Source of the DNA: Ruegeria sp. THAF33
GTDB taxonomy: Bacteria > Pseudomonadota > Alphaproteobacteria > Rhodobacterales > Rhodobacteraceae
Assembly: GCF_009363615.1 (NCBI RefSeq)
Contig: NZ_CP045384.1
Span: 2,912,501-2,976,500 of the forward strand
Direction: 5' to 3'
DNA: 64,000 nucleotides
The notes beneath the pieces are model-generated. The model saw only the letters and a program-made list of their open reading frames with translations, had not been told where the DNA came from and ran no database searches. This document shows positions 26,391 through 37,431 of the stretch, piece after piece. Position numbers and translations under genes: made by a program. Positions within the stretch are counted from its first letter, which is position 1. Each line of letters opens with the position of its first letter.

Positions 26391-26927
26391 TCAGTTGGAG
26401 CAGCGCTTCTCAGCGTCTTCAATCGCTGCGGTAAAGCCCAGCAGCGAGAAGGTGTCTTTCGTCTGCGTACCGCGCTCGGACCGGGCGGTCAGAACAGCCT
26501 CGGTTCCGCGCTTCAGGGCGGTGATGATCTTGGCATCATCCGCGTCCGATGCAGCCCAGGCCCATTCGCCTTCCGTGAACAGTTCGAACTCGGTCCCGTC
26601 CACATTCAGGTTCACCGTCGAACCCGCGGCAAACGGGTAGCCGCCAGTAAAGGTCAATTGGCCTTTCACCTCGGCATTCGGGCGATAGAACACAAACAGC
26701 AGGATATCGCTGCGCCGTACGGAAACCACACGTCCACCGCGGGTGTTTACGGTTTCCTTGGGTGCCGAGACGCTCCAGCATTCGGTGGGATCGTCTTCGA
26801 CAAAAACGCTCCAATCCGTTTTTGCAGCAACGCGGTTGGTGCTTGTCGCCTGTTGGGCGATTGCGGATGTTGCTGCGATGCCTGCCACACACAGGCCCGC
26901 TATCGTGCGAACGAGCATTGATCCCAT
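26391..26927 (-). CDS. Invasion-associated locus B (IalB) family protein
   Basis: 178-residue secreted protein. Signal peptide 1-24 (LCVAGIAATSAIA), then the IalB fold with WSVFVEDDPTECWSVSAPKE and a distal cysteine (AEKRCSN) that probably forms a disulfide. Central blocks LLFVFYRPNAEVKGQLTF and GYPFAAGSTVNL are typical. ATG 26927 follows AGGAGG at a good distance. Named from Bartonella invasion, but widespread in free-living alphaproteobacteria with no settled role. Confidence 0.85.
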   Translation of the reverse strand: MGSMLVRTIAGLCVAGIAATSAIAQQATSTNRVAAKTDWSVFVEDDPTECWSVSAPKETVNTRGGRVVSVRRSDILLFVFYRPNAEVKGQLTFTGGYPFAAGSTVNLNVDGTEFELFTEGEWAWAASDADDAKIITALKRGTEAVLTARSERGTQTKDTFSLLGFTAAIEDAEKRCSN

Positions 26928-27106
26928 TTGTCCAGCCTCCTAGCTCGACCCTTACCTCATACCCATCGGACACGTCTGCGAACCCTGCCGGTTCGTCTAT
27001 TCGTTTGCGTCTTCCGATGATTGCCGACATACACACACTAACGCAGATTTCGCCACAGGCGAAAGGGCGATTGGCAGAATTTTGCGCATAAATTTCGGAG
27101 GTCCAG

Positions 27107-28105
27107 ATGACGCAGCCCGTACCCATGACAGAACTTTGGCGCGGCCCTCTGCTGGAAAGTCTGCATCTGGGTCATGCGGTTATTTGCGATGACACGGGCC
27201 AGATCGTGCGCAGTTGGGGCGACCCGCAATCCGTCATATATCCGCGGTCATCCGCCAAGATGATTCAAGCGCTTCCGCTGGTCACATCAGGGGCGGCGGC
27301 GAAATACGGGCTGACCAGCGAACACCTCGCGTTGGCCTGCGCTTCGCATAACGGGGCGGCAATCCACACGGATCGCGTGACGGCGTGGCTGGACCATCTG
27401 GGGTTGAACGAGCACGATCTTCGGTGCGGCCCACAGGAGCCCGCCGACACCGCCGCGCGCGACCGGCTGATTTTGGCGGACGATACGCCTTGCCAGATCC
27501 ACAACAACTGTTCCGGCAAGCATTGCGGCTTTCTGACTCTGGCACAGCATATGGGCGCCGGGCCGGAATACCTTGAAATTGATCATCCGGTGCAACAAGC
27601 CTGCCTGTCTGCCGTCGAAGAAACAACGGGCGAGACCAGCCCGGCATACGGCATCGATGGCTGTTCCGCCCCGAATTTCGCCACATCTCTTTTCGGTTTG
27701 GCACGTTCGATGGCTTGGTTTGCTTCAGCCGCAGACCGGTCCGACCGTTCCAGCGATGCAGCGATGCAGCTGGTGGCCGCGATGGTGAAACACCCGGAAC
27801 TTGTTGCCGGTGAGACCCGGGCATGCACCGAACTGATGCGCGCGATGAACGGACGTGTTGCCATCAAAACCGGGGCCGAGGCCGTGTTCGTGGCCATCAT
27901 CCCGGAAAAAAGCATGGGCGTTGCGCTGAAGATCACCGATGGCACCACCCGCGCCAGTGAATGCGCGATTGCCGCGATACTGGTAAGCCTTGGCGTGCTG
28001 GAGGCCGATCACCCTGCCACCCGCAAATTCATGAACGCCACGCAATACAGCCGTCGCGGGCTGGAATGCGGCGTGATCAAACCTGCGACGGGTTTCCCCG
28101 ACTAA
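27107..28105 (+). CDS. Asparaginase, Rhizobium-type (AnsA/ReAV class)
   Basis: 332-residue enzyme unrelated to the E. coli asparaginases, hydrolysing L-asparagine to aspartate and ammonia. Family blocks are visible: IYPRSSAKMIQALPL, ALACASHNGAAIH, NNCSGKHCGFL with the SGKH motif and nearby cysteine/lysine implicated in catalysis and zinc binding, GIDGCSAPNFA, and VAIKTGAEAVFVAIIPE. It is alone on the plus strand, convergent with a YciI-type gene 4 bp away. Confidence 0.87.
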   Translation: MTQPVPMTELWRGPLLESLHLGHAVICDDTGQIVRSWGDPQSVIYPRSSAKMIQALPLVTSGAAAKYGLTSEHLALACASHNGAAIHTDRVTAWLDHLGLNEHDLRCGPQEPADTAARDRLILADDTPCQIHNNCSGKHCGFLTLAQHMGAGPEYLEIDHPVQQACLSAVEETTGETSPAYGIDGCSAPNFATSLFGLARSMAWFASAADRSDRSSDAAMQLVAAMVKHPELVAGETRACTELMRAMNGRVAIKTGAEAVFVAIIPEKSMGVALKITDGTTRASECAIAAILVSLGVLEADHPATRKFMNATQYSRRGLECGVIKPATGFPD

Positions 28106-28109
28106 GGCC

Positions 28110-28430
28110 TCACATCTCGATTTCGTGGATTTCGGCCACTTCAACCGAGCCTGTGCCGTTGACGACCATCGGACAGCCCTTGGCCATCTCGGTCGCAGCG
28201 TCGATATTGTTAGCTTTGATCACCGTGAAGCCCGAGGCCGGGTTTGCGCCGCCGTTATCGACCACTCCGTTGTTGCTGACGGTGTAAGACTGCCCCACCG
28301 GGTTTCCGGGGATATCGAGGGCGTCGCCCATATCCTGGAACCAGGCACCCCAGGCGGCCATGGTCGCCTCGATCTCGGCGGGGTCGGTCGGGGTGTGACC
28401 CCCGTGATAGACAAACAGAAACTTGGGCAT
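28110..28430 (-). CDS. YciI/YCII-related protein
   Basis: 106 residues from ATG 28430 (MPKFLFVYHGG) with GGAGCGAT upstream. The YCII fold pattern is clear: a first strand with conserved histidine, TMAAWGAWFQDMGDALDIPGN, and ASGFTVIKANNIDAATEMAKGCPMV. Members are dimeric alpha-beta-barrel proteins of uncertain activity, often placed next to SRPBCC proteins and ArsR regulators as here. Third gene of an ArsR-AHSA1-YciI operon. Confidence 0.83.
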   Translation of the reverse strand: MPKFLFVYHGGHTPTDPAEIEATMAAWGAWFQDMGDALDIPGNPVGQSYTVSNNGVVDNGGANPASGFTVIKANNIDAATEMAKGCPMVVNGTGSVEVAEIHEIEM

Positions 28431-28452
28431 ATCGCTCCTCCGTAACAAAAAA

Positions 28453-28881
28453 CTAAGTGCAAAGTGCTTCGAGTTTGCGCAGCGAAGACGTCCAACCCTG
28501 AGTGTGGTTCGCAGCTGCTTCGGCATCGGCCAGTTCACGGTGGTCCAGCACAAGGCGGGCACCGTTTTCGGTTGCGGCAACGGAAAGGGTCACGTGGCTT
28601 TCGGCACCGCGTTGATCCTGATCGTCATGCCAACCCCATGTAAAACCCACTAATTTAGGCGGGTCGACATGCGTCACGTGGCCCGAGACCTTGTATTGCT
28701 GGCCCTCGCCATTCTCCATCACCGAGTACCAAGGACCGGTACGCGAGAAATCCAGGTTGTGGTCCGGCACGTGCATCCCTTCGGGCCCCCACCACTGAAG
28801 CAATCTGGTGCCGTCACTGATCCAAGCAAACAGTTCTTCGGGACTTACGGGGAATTCCCGTTCCAGTTTCAGGTCGGCCAT
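28453..28881 (-). CDS. SRPBCC/AHSA1 domain protein
   Basis: 142-residue START-like ligand-binding protein (LEREFPVSPEELFAWISDGTRLLQWWGPEG at the N terminus, GARLVLDHRELAD and QGWTSSLRKLEAL at the C terminus), of the AHSA1 type that is commonly paired with ArsR regulators. It overlaps the end of the arsR-like gene by 13 bases, indicating coexpression. Ligand unknown. Confidence 0.85.
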   Translation of the reverse strand: MADLKLEREFPVSPEELFAWISDGTRLLQWWGPEGMHVPDHNLDFSRTGPWYSVMENGEGQQYKVSGHVTHVDPPKLVGFTWGWHDDQDQRGAESHVTLSVAATENGARLVLDHRELADAEAAANHTQGWTSSLRKLEALCT

Positions 28882-29198
28882 GAATTCTCCCTTTCGATTA
28901 TTTCACTCAGACGATCCAGGCTGCCTTCCCAGAATTGCCGCTTGGAAATCGTCCAGTCGGCAATCGCCCGCAATCCTTCGGATCGGATGGAATACATGCG
29001 CTGGGTTCCTTGCACGCGCTGCTGCACCAACCCGGCCTCGCGCAGCACCTTGAGGTGGCGCGAAATCGCCGCGCCGGACATGCCGCGCCCTTCGATCAGA
29101 TCACCGGCAGGCAGTTCGCCCTGCTCCATCAGTTGCTCGACAATCGAAAACCGGGTGGCATCGGACAAAGCGGAAAACGTGGTCAGAAGTGTGTTCAT
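28869..29198 (-). CDS. ArsR family transcriptional regulator
   Basis: 109-residue winged helix protein (FSALSDATRFSIVEQLMEQGELPAGDLIEG, MSGAAISRHLKVLREAGLVQQRVQGTQRMYSI). The metal-binding ELCVCDL motif of true ArsR is absent, so it belongs to the group coupled to AHSA1 proteins rather than to arsenic sensing. A perfect 10-bp palindrome lies 6 bases before its start codon and should be its operator, giving autorepression of the three-gene operon. Confidence 0.9.
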   Translation of the reverse strand: MNTLLTTFSALSDATRFSIVEQLMEQGELPAGDLIEGRGMSGAAISRHLKVLREAGLVQQRVQGTQRMYSIRSEGLRAIADWTISKRQFWEGSLDRLSEIIERENSWPT

Positions 29199-29203
29199 AC
29201 CCC

Positions 29204-29227
29204 TTATTTAACACAAATGTTAAATAA
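29204..29227. promoter_or_regulatory. ArsR-type operator TTATTTAACA-N4-TGTTAAATAA
   Basis: Perfect inverted repeat with 10-bp arms and a 4-base spacer, immediately upstream of the ArsR start. Size and symmetry match sites bound by ArsR/SmtB dimers. It also lies 13 bp downstream of the end of serB, so the promoter must be within this short gap. Confidence 0.75.
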
Positions 29228-29240
29228 AAGATAGCCCTGA

Positions 29241-30119
29241 TCAGCCGCCTACGAAATCGGCGCGGCTATAGCCTTGCAGGTAAAGCAGCGCCGTCAGGTC
29301 GCCGTGATTCACCCGCACATCACATTGTGCGGCCACGGACGGCTTGGCATGAAGGGCAACCCCGGTCCCGGCCCGGCCAAGCATTCCAAGGTCATTGGCC
29401 CCGTCACCCACGGCGATCACGTCACTTTCCGACAGGCCCCGACGCGTTGAAATCTGCGCCAGCGCTTCGACCTTGGCCTGACGCCCCAGAATAGGACGCG
29501 CGACGTCTCCGGTCAGCTTGCCATCTTCCGCCAGCAAAATGTTGGCACGGTTTTCATCGAACCCCAAAAGCTCTGCCACCCGGGCGGTAAAGGCCGTAAA
29601 GCCACCGGATACCAATGCTGTATAGGCCCCGTTGGCCCGCATCGTCGCCAGCAATTCCCTGCCTCCGGGCATCAGGGTGATCCGTTCCCGCAGAACTTTG
29701 CCGATGACGCTTTCATCCAGATTCTTAAGCAAACCAACCCGCTCAATCAGGGCGCCTTCGAAATCAAGCTCTCCGTTCATGGCGCGGGCCGTTATGTCCT
29801 TGACCCGGTCGCCGACGCCGGCCTCATCCGCCAGTTCGTCGATACATTCCTGCTGGATCATCGTGCTGTCCATATCGGCCAGCAGCATCTGTTTGCGCCG
29901 TCCTTGCACAGGTTGCACGATCAGGTCCACCCCCATCCCTTGCAGGTCCGCCCAAACGTCCCAGCGATTGTCGGGGATGGCGTTCAACTCGAACTCTGCC
30001 GCCTCATCCGGGTTGAGCCAGAGGATGTCCCCGCCACCCCACGCATTGCGCAATGATTCGGGCAATGCGCTGTCCAGCGAAGGCGCTGCCGGATTGGTCA
30101 GCAAAGTGGCGACATACAT
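29241..30119 (-). CDS. serB: Phosphoserine phosphatase
   Basis: Last step of serine synthesis: hydrolysis of O-phospho-L-serine. 292 residues from ATG 30119 (a TTG two codons upstream is less likely; GGAG is correctly placed for the ATG). HAD motif I DMDST with nucleophile aspartate near residue 83, motif II VSGGF, motif III lysine and motif IV GDGANDLGML are present. The N-terminal ~80 residues form the ACT-like part typical of proteobacterial SerB. It lies on the same strand as serA and serC a little upstream. Confidence 0.95.
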   Translation of the reverse strand: MYVATLLTNPAAPSLDSALPESLRNAWGGGDILWLNPDEAAEFELNAIPDNRWDVWADLQGMGVDLIVQPVQGRRKQMLLADMDSTMIQQECIDELADEAGVGDRVKDITARAMNGELDFEGALIERVGLLKNLDESVIGKVLRERITLMPGGRELLATMRANGAYTALVSGGFTAFTARVAELLGFDENRANILLAEDGKLTGDVARPILGRQAKVEALAQISTRRGLSESDVIAVGDGANDLGMLGRAGTGVALHAKPSVAAQCDVRVNHGDLTALLYLQGYSRADFVGG

Positions 30120-30155
30120 CTTCAATCTCCAAATTTCTTGGCCGGGCGAGGTGAT

Positions 30156-30884
30156 CTAGGGGGTCAACGGCAAACGGCCCTGATCGGTCAATTCCCAGCA
30201 GGTCTGCCCTTCGAACACCGCGACACCCACCGGGCGCCCATATCCGGCACCTGTGTCCAGATTGACGCGATTTCCATAATGCGTTGCCCGGTCTACCGGA
30301 GTATGGCCATGCACGATCAGCTTGGGATGCGGGCCCCGATGGGCATGAAAATCCTGCCTGATCCAGACCAGGTCGTTGTCGCGCTGCGCGTTGAGCGGTA
30401 CGCCCGGGCGAATGCCTGCGTGAACAAAGGCAAGCTCGGGCGTCTGATGCATCAGAACCAGATCTCGCAAAAAGGTCAGGTGCGATTTCGGCACCGCCGC
30501 CTGCGCCATCTGATGCAGATCTTCCAGGCGAATCTGGCCTTCGAATTCCACCCCATAACTGCGCAGGGTCTCGACCCCACCCAGCCTTTCATGCAGCCAA
30601 TGATAACCGACAAGCAAATGCGGATCGTGACGCGGCGTATCCTCCATGAACCAGGCGAACATGCGATCATGGTTGCCCAGCAGAGTGACCCAGTTCAGGC
30701 CCGCATCGCGCCCGGCAATCAGACGCTCGATCAGCCCGCGGCTGTCAGGGCCGCGATCCACGTAATCACCCAGAAACACGATCTGGGCGTCCGGGCCGCC
30801 ATCGCCCCGGATCAGAGACAGCGCACGTTCCAGCTCGGCCACCTGCCCGTGCAGATCACCAACAACGTAGACAGGCTGTGTCAT
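30156..30884 (-). CDS. Serine/threonine-type metallophosphoesterase
   Basis: 242 residues from ATG 30884 (MTQPVYVVGDLHGQ). The binuclear metal motifs are GDLHG, GDYVDRG, GNHD and two later histidines (FVHAG, IVHGHTPV), the PP1/lambda-phosphatase pattern. Substrate could be phosphoprotein or a dinucleotide; it is annotated as metallophosphoesterase only. It sits between serA and serB on the same strand, but a terminator after serA separates its transcription from that gene. Confidence 0.88.
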   Translation of the reverse strand: MTQPVYVVGDLHGQVAELERALSLIRGDGGPDAQIVFLGDYVDRGPDSRGLIERLIAGRDAGLNWVTLLGNHDRMFAWFMEDTPRHDPHLLVGYHWLHERLGGVETLRSYGVEFEGQIRLEDLHQMAQAAVPKSHLTFLRDLVLMHQTPELAFVHAGIRPGVPLNAQRDNDLVWIRQDFHAHRGPHPKLIVHGHTPVDRATHYGNRVNLDTGAGYGRPVGVAVFEGQTCWELTDQGRLPLTP

Positions 30885-30934
30885 AGATCCTCCGACGGTA
30901 GGGTTCAGCTCGCTTGTGCCGCAGATTGCAGCCC

Positions 30935-30974
30935 GAGAAAACAAAGGACCCGGGCCTTCGGTCAACCGGGTCCT
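30935..30974 (-). terminator. Intrinsic terminator after serA
   Basis: On the minus strand AGGACCCGG and CCGGGTCCT pair across a 12-base loop and are followed by TTGTTTTC, about 30 bases after the serA stop. It ends the serC-serA message. Confidence 0.8.
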
Positions 30975-31003
30975 GAACTGTTTCTCAAACTCAACAGGCC
31001 ACG

Positions 31004-32599
31004 TCAGGTGACATCAAATTCCAGCGGCTTGATCTGCGTGAACAGACCCGTTTCCGCCAGCTTGGCGCGTGCCTCGGCCGGAACGGGTTCGTCGACATAA
31101 AGCAACGCAATCGCTTCTCCGCCGGCCTCGGATCGACCAAGGGTAAAGTTCGCGATGTTGACGTTGTTTTCGCCCATGGTCTGCCCCAAAGCACCGATGA
31201 TGCCCGGCACGTCTTCGTTGGTGGTGTAGAGCATATGGGCACCGACCTCGGCGTCGATATTGATGCCCTTGATCTGGATGAACCGCGGCTTGCCGTCGCT
31301 GAACACGGTGCCACCGATGGAACGCTCGCGCTTGTCGGTCACAACGGTAACTTTGATATAGCCTTCGAAGGCACCCGATTTGTCCTGATTGGTGGTCGAG
31401 ATCTTGATCCCACGTTCCTTGGCGACAACCGGGGCCGACACCATGTTCACCTCGGGGTTGAACTTCTTCATGATCCCGGCGACCACCGAGCAGTTCAACG
31501 CCGCCAGATTCATTTCAGCGGCCACACCATCATACAGGATATTGATCGCCTTGACCGGCTCATCCGTCATCTGGCCGATGAAGCTGCCCAGATGGCCGGC
31601 CAGCTTGATCCACGGCCCCATCACCTTGGCTTCTTCCGCCGTCACACTGGGCATGTTCAAAGCGTTCTCGACCGCACCTGTCAGCAGATAATTCGAGATC
31701 TGCTCGGCCACTTGCAGCGCCACATTCTCCTGCGCTTCAGTCGTTGCCGCACCAAGATGCGGCGTGCAGACCACGTTGGGCAGGTTGAACAGGGGGTTGT
31801 CCTTGGCGGGTTCTTCACTGAACACGTCAAACGCGGCGCCCGCAACGTGACCGGATTGCAGCGCCTCGGCCAAGGCATCCTCATCGACCAGACCGCCCCG
31901 AGCGCAGTTGATGATGCGCACGCCTTTCTTGGTTTTGGCAAGGTTTTCACGGCTCAGAATACTGCGGGTCTGATCCGTCAGCGGCACGTGCAGGGTGATG
32001 AAGTCGGCGCGTGACAGCAACTCGTCCAGCTCTACCTTTTCCACGCCCATCTTGGCGGCTTTCTCTTCGCCCAAATAGGGATCATAGGCGATGACTTTCA
32101 TCTTCAGGCCAAGCGCGCGCTCGCACACGATGCCACCGATATTCCCCGCACCAATGACGCCGAGCGTCTTGTTCGTCAGCTCGATCCCCATGAATTTGGA
32201 CTTTTCCCACTTGCCCGCATGGGTCGAAGTCGAGGCCTCGGGGATCTGCCGCGCCACGGCAAACATCATTGCAATGGCGTGTTCGGCAGTGGTGATCATG
32301 TTGCCGAATGGCGTGTTCATCACGATCACACCTTTTTTCGACGCTGCTTCCTTGTCGATATTGTCAGTGCCGATTCCGGCGCGGCCGATCACCTTCAGCT
32401 TGTCGGCTTTTTCCAGAATGGTCGGCGTGACCTTGGTGGCCGAGCGGATGGCAAGACCGTCATACTGGCCGATCACCTCGGCCAACTTGTCCTTGTCCTT
32501 GCCCAGATCAGGCATGAAATCCACGTCGATGCCGCGATCACGGAAAATCTGAACGGCGGTTTCGCTGAGTTTGTCGGAAACGAGTACTTTGGGAGCCAT
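31004..32599 (-). CDS. serA: D-3-phosphoglycerate dehydrogenase
   Basis: First step of serine synthesis, NAD-dependent oxidation of 3-phosphoglycerate. 531 residues, the long type-1 form, from ATG 32599 (MAPKVLVSDKLSETAV). NAD-binding GVIGAGNIGG near 150, catalytic arginine in NCARGGLVDE, and the histidine in CTPHLGAATTEAQ are visible. The C terminus has the intervening ASB domain followed by an ACT domain (residues ~458-531), the likely site of serine feedback. It follows serC by 64 bp, with a hairpin in the gap. Confidence 0.96.
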   Translation of the reverse strand: MAPKVLVSDKLSETAVQIFRDRGIDVDFMPDLGKDKDKLAEVIGQYDGLAIRSATKVTPTILEKADKLKVIGRAGIGTDNIDKEAASKKGVIVMNTPFGNMITTAEHAIAMMFAVARQIPEASTSTHAGKWEKSKFMGIELTNKTLGVIGAGNIGGIVCERALGLKMKVIAYDPYLGEEKAAKMGVEKVELDELLSRADFITLHVPLTDQTRSILSRENLAKTKKGVRIINCARGGLVDEDALAEALQSGHVAGAAFDVFSEEPAKDNPLFNLPNVVCTPHLGAATTEAQENVALQVAEQISNYLLTGAVENALNMPSVTAEEAKVMGPWIKLAGHLGSFIGQMTDEPVKAINILYDGVAAEMNLAALNCSVVAGIMKKFNPEVNMVSAPVVAKERGIKISTTNQDKSGAFEGYIKVTVVTDKRERSIGGTVFSDGKPRFIQIKGINIDAEVGAHMLYTTNEDVPGIIGALGQTMGENNVNIANFTLGRSEAGGEAIALLYVDEPVPAEARAKLAETGLFTQIKPLEFDVT

Positions 32600-32628
32600 G
32601 TTTGTGGTCCTTGAATGTATTGAAAGGT

Positions 32629-32647
32629 CCGGGCCGATGCGGCCCGG
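32629..32647 (-). other. Intercistronic hairpin between serC and serA
   Basis: CCGGGCC and GGCCCGG form a perfect 7-bp stem around a 5-base loop in the serC-serA gap. It has no T-run after it on the minus strand, so message stability or partial attenuation is more likely than termination. Confidence 0.5.
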
Positions 32648-32663
32648 TGAAGATGGGATGCGA

Positions 32664-33818
32664 TCAGGCGGCTTCTGTTTGCGCCGCGATTTCGGCCTCA
32701 AAGGCCCATGCCAGCCAAGGCAGCATCGCTTCGATATCCGAGGTCTCGACCGTACCGCCGCACCAGATCCGCAAGCCCGCAGGCGCGTCACGATAGGCAC
32801 CGATGTCCAGCGCGATATTCTCGGACTCCAGCCGTTTGGCCACGGCCTTGGCAAAGCTTGCGCCGTCCTGAATTCGGGCGTCGGTGAATTTCAGACAGAC
32901 GGATGTGTTCGACCGCGACGCTGCGTTTTCGGCCAGGTTTTCGATCCAGTCGTTCCGGTCGCAGAACGCATGCACGGCATCGGCATTGGCGTTCGCGCGG
33001 GCAATAAGGCCCTTCAGACCGCCCACCGAGCGCGCCCAATCCAGTGCAAACAGATAATCCTCAACCGCCAGCATCGACGGCGTGTTGATCGTCGCCCCCG
33101 TGAAGATGCCTTCGATCAGCTTGCCACCCTTGGTCAGGCGGAAGATCTTCGGCAGCGGCCATGCAGGGGTGTAGCTCTCCAGACGTTCAACGGCGCGCGG
33201 CGACAGGATCAGCATCCCATGCGCGGCCTCACCGCCCAGAACTTTCTGCCAGCTGAAGGTGGTCACATCCAGCTTGTCCCAGGGCAGGTCCATCGCAAAG
33301 GCAGCCGAGGTTGCGTCGCAGATCGTCAGACCCTGACGATCATCGGCGATCCAATCGCCATTCGGTACGCGCACGCCCGAAGTCGTGCCATTCCAGGTAA
33401 ATACGACGTCATTGGCGAAATCGACCGATGCCAGATCCACGATCTGTCCGTAATCGGCGGTCTTCACCTCGGCGTCGATCTTAAGCTGCTTGACCACATC
33501 GGTCACCCAACCGGACCCAAAGCTTTCCCACGCCAGCATCTCGACCTTGCGTTCGCCCAATAGCGACCAAAGAGCCATCTCAACCGCGCCCGTGTCCGAG
33601 GCGGGAACAATGCCGATCCTGTAATCTGCCGGAATGCCAAGCACCTCGCGCGTACCTTCGATGGCCGCTTTCAGCTTGTCCTTGCCAACAGCGGCACGGT
33701 GCGAGCGTCCCAAGGCCGCATCGGCCAGTTTGGTCAGATCAAATGTGGGGGGTTTGGCGCAAGGGCCCGAGGAAAAACGCGGATTGGCCGGCCGCGTCGC
33801 CGGTTTTTGAGTACTCAT
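32664..33818 (-). CDS. serC: Phosphoserine aminotransferase
   Basis: PLP enzyme making O-phosphoserine from 3-phosphohydroxypyruvate and glutamate. 384 residues from ATG 33818 ([19 protein letters not shown]). PLP lysine is in [17 protein letters not shown]; the phosphate-binding [12 protein letters not shown] and substrate segment [14 protein letters not shown] are present. The sequence belongs to the alphaproteobacterial SerC class. It is first in the serC-serA operon and has a structured serC-type leader. Confidence 0.96.
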   Translation of the reverse strand: MSTQKPATRPANPRFSSGPCAKPPTFDLTKLADAALGRSHRAAVGKDKLKAAIEGTREVLGIPADYRIGIVPASDTGAVEMALWSLLGERKVEMLAWESFGSGWVTDVVKQLKIDAEVKTADYGQIVDLASVDFANDVVFTWNGTTSGVRVPNGDWIADDRQGLTICDATSAAFAMDLPWDKLDVTTFSWQKVLGGEAAHGMLILSPRAVERLESYTPAWPLPKIFRLTKGGKLIEGIFTGATINTPSMLAVEDYLFALDWARSVGGLKGLIARANANADAVHAFCDRNDWIENLAENAASRSNTSVCLKFTDARIQDGASFAKAVAKRLESENIALDIGAYRDAPAGLRIWCGGTVETSDIEAMLPWLAWAFEAEIAAQTEAA

Positions 33819-33821
33819 CTG

Positions 33822-33895
33822 TATTACCCTTCCAGATACACGCCCCTCGTTGGGGAGGGGTGTCCCACGCAAAGAGCTATGGGCCCTTCGCACCC
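33822..33895 (-). ncRNA. serC RNA motif leader
   Basis: The serC motif is a known alphaproteobacterial leader of two consecutive stem-loops just upstream of serC. Here, on the minus strand, hairpin 1 pairs GCGAAGGGC with GCTCTTTGC (33869-33891, two G-U pairs) and hairpin 2 pairs ACACCCCTC with GAGGGGCGTGT (33838-33863), with GTGGGAC-like linker between. Both position and structure fit; the start codon lies about 20 bases after hairpin 2. Assignment is by recollection of the motif, not by covariance search. Confidence 0.72.
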
Positions 33896-33978
33896 GCAGC
33901 AAGCGAAAAAGACGCTTCGCTGGGTAAAAACGACATCCAAAAAGGGCACAAATCAGAACATGAGTTTCCTATTGGCGA

Positions 33979-34010
33979 AAAACCCCGCCGAAACTCGGCG
34001 GGGTTTTTTG
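33979..34010. terminator. Intrinsic terminator after gcvP
   Basis: AACCCCGCCG and CGGCGGGGTT pair across a 5-base loop, with T-tracts or A-tracts on both sides, a few bases after the gcvP stop on the minus strand. It works in either direction and isolates the gcv operon from the serC leader. Confidence 0.92.
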
Positions 34011-34013
34011 ATG

Positions 34014-36869
<2,856 letters not shown>

Positions 36870-36900
36870 TGCAGCGCTCCCATGGATAGGTCAGGGCCGG

Positions 36901-36965
36901 CGGAGGCTGCGGGAGCCTCCGGCGGGGGTAAGGGCCGTCTTGGAAACTGTCCGGGGGACAGTTTC
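36901..36965. repeat. Two adjacent perfect hairpins between gcvH and gcvP
   Basis: CGGAGGCT-N5-AGCCTCCG (about 36901-36921) and GAAACTGTCC-GGG-GGACAGTTTC (36943-36965) are both perfect inverted repeats within the 180-bp gap. The second sits in a GC-rich context that looks like a family of intergenic palindromes seen in related genomes; that wider occurrence is recollection. They may tune the ratio of GcvP to GcvT/GcvH. Confidence 0.65.
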
Positions 36966-37048
36966 AGGCCCGAACGGGCGGAGCCCCAAATCAGCGGCTC
37001 CGAGTGAAAGATGAAGAGGTGGATCCGCGCAAGGACCCGCCGCCGGGT

Positions 37049-37414
37049 TTACCCGATGAAGGCCTTGTATCCGGCTTCGTCCATCAGATCCTCGAGCTGC
37101 GACGCGTCACTGATCTTGATCTTGTAGATCCAGGCCTCGCCCTCGGGGTCTTCGTTCAGCGCGCCGGGATTGTCGGCCAGCGCCTCGTTCACCTCGACGA
37201 TCTCACCATCGACCGGTGCATAGAGTTCCGAGGCCGCCTTGACGGATTCGATCACACCGATCTCGCCGTCTTTCTCGAACTCGTCGCCCGCTTCCTGCTG
37301 CTCGACGAAGACCACCTCACCCAGCTGTTCAGCCGCGTGTTTGGTGATGCCCAGCGTGGCGGTGTCGCCTTCGACGCTCAGCCATTCATGCTCTTCGGAA
37401 TAATAGGTTGCCAT
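37049..37414 (-). CDS. gcvH: Glycine cleavage system H protein
   Basis: Lipoylated shuttle of the glycine cleavage system. 121 residues from ATG 37414, with AGGAGAG upstream. Lipoyl lysine is K59 in ESVKAASE; YSEEHEWLS at the N terminus and APVDGEIVEVNEALADNP are family signatures. Starts 17 bases after gcvT. Confidence 0.97.
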   Translation of the reverse strand: MATYYSEEHEWLSVEGDTATLGITKHAAEQLGEVVFVEQQEAGDEFEKDGEIGVIESVKAASELYAPVDGEIVEVNEALADNPGALNEDPEGEAWIYKIKISDASQLEDLMDEAGYKAFIG

Positions 37415-37431
37415 GTCTCTCTCTCCTGACT

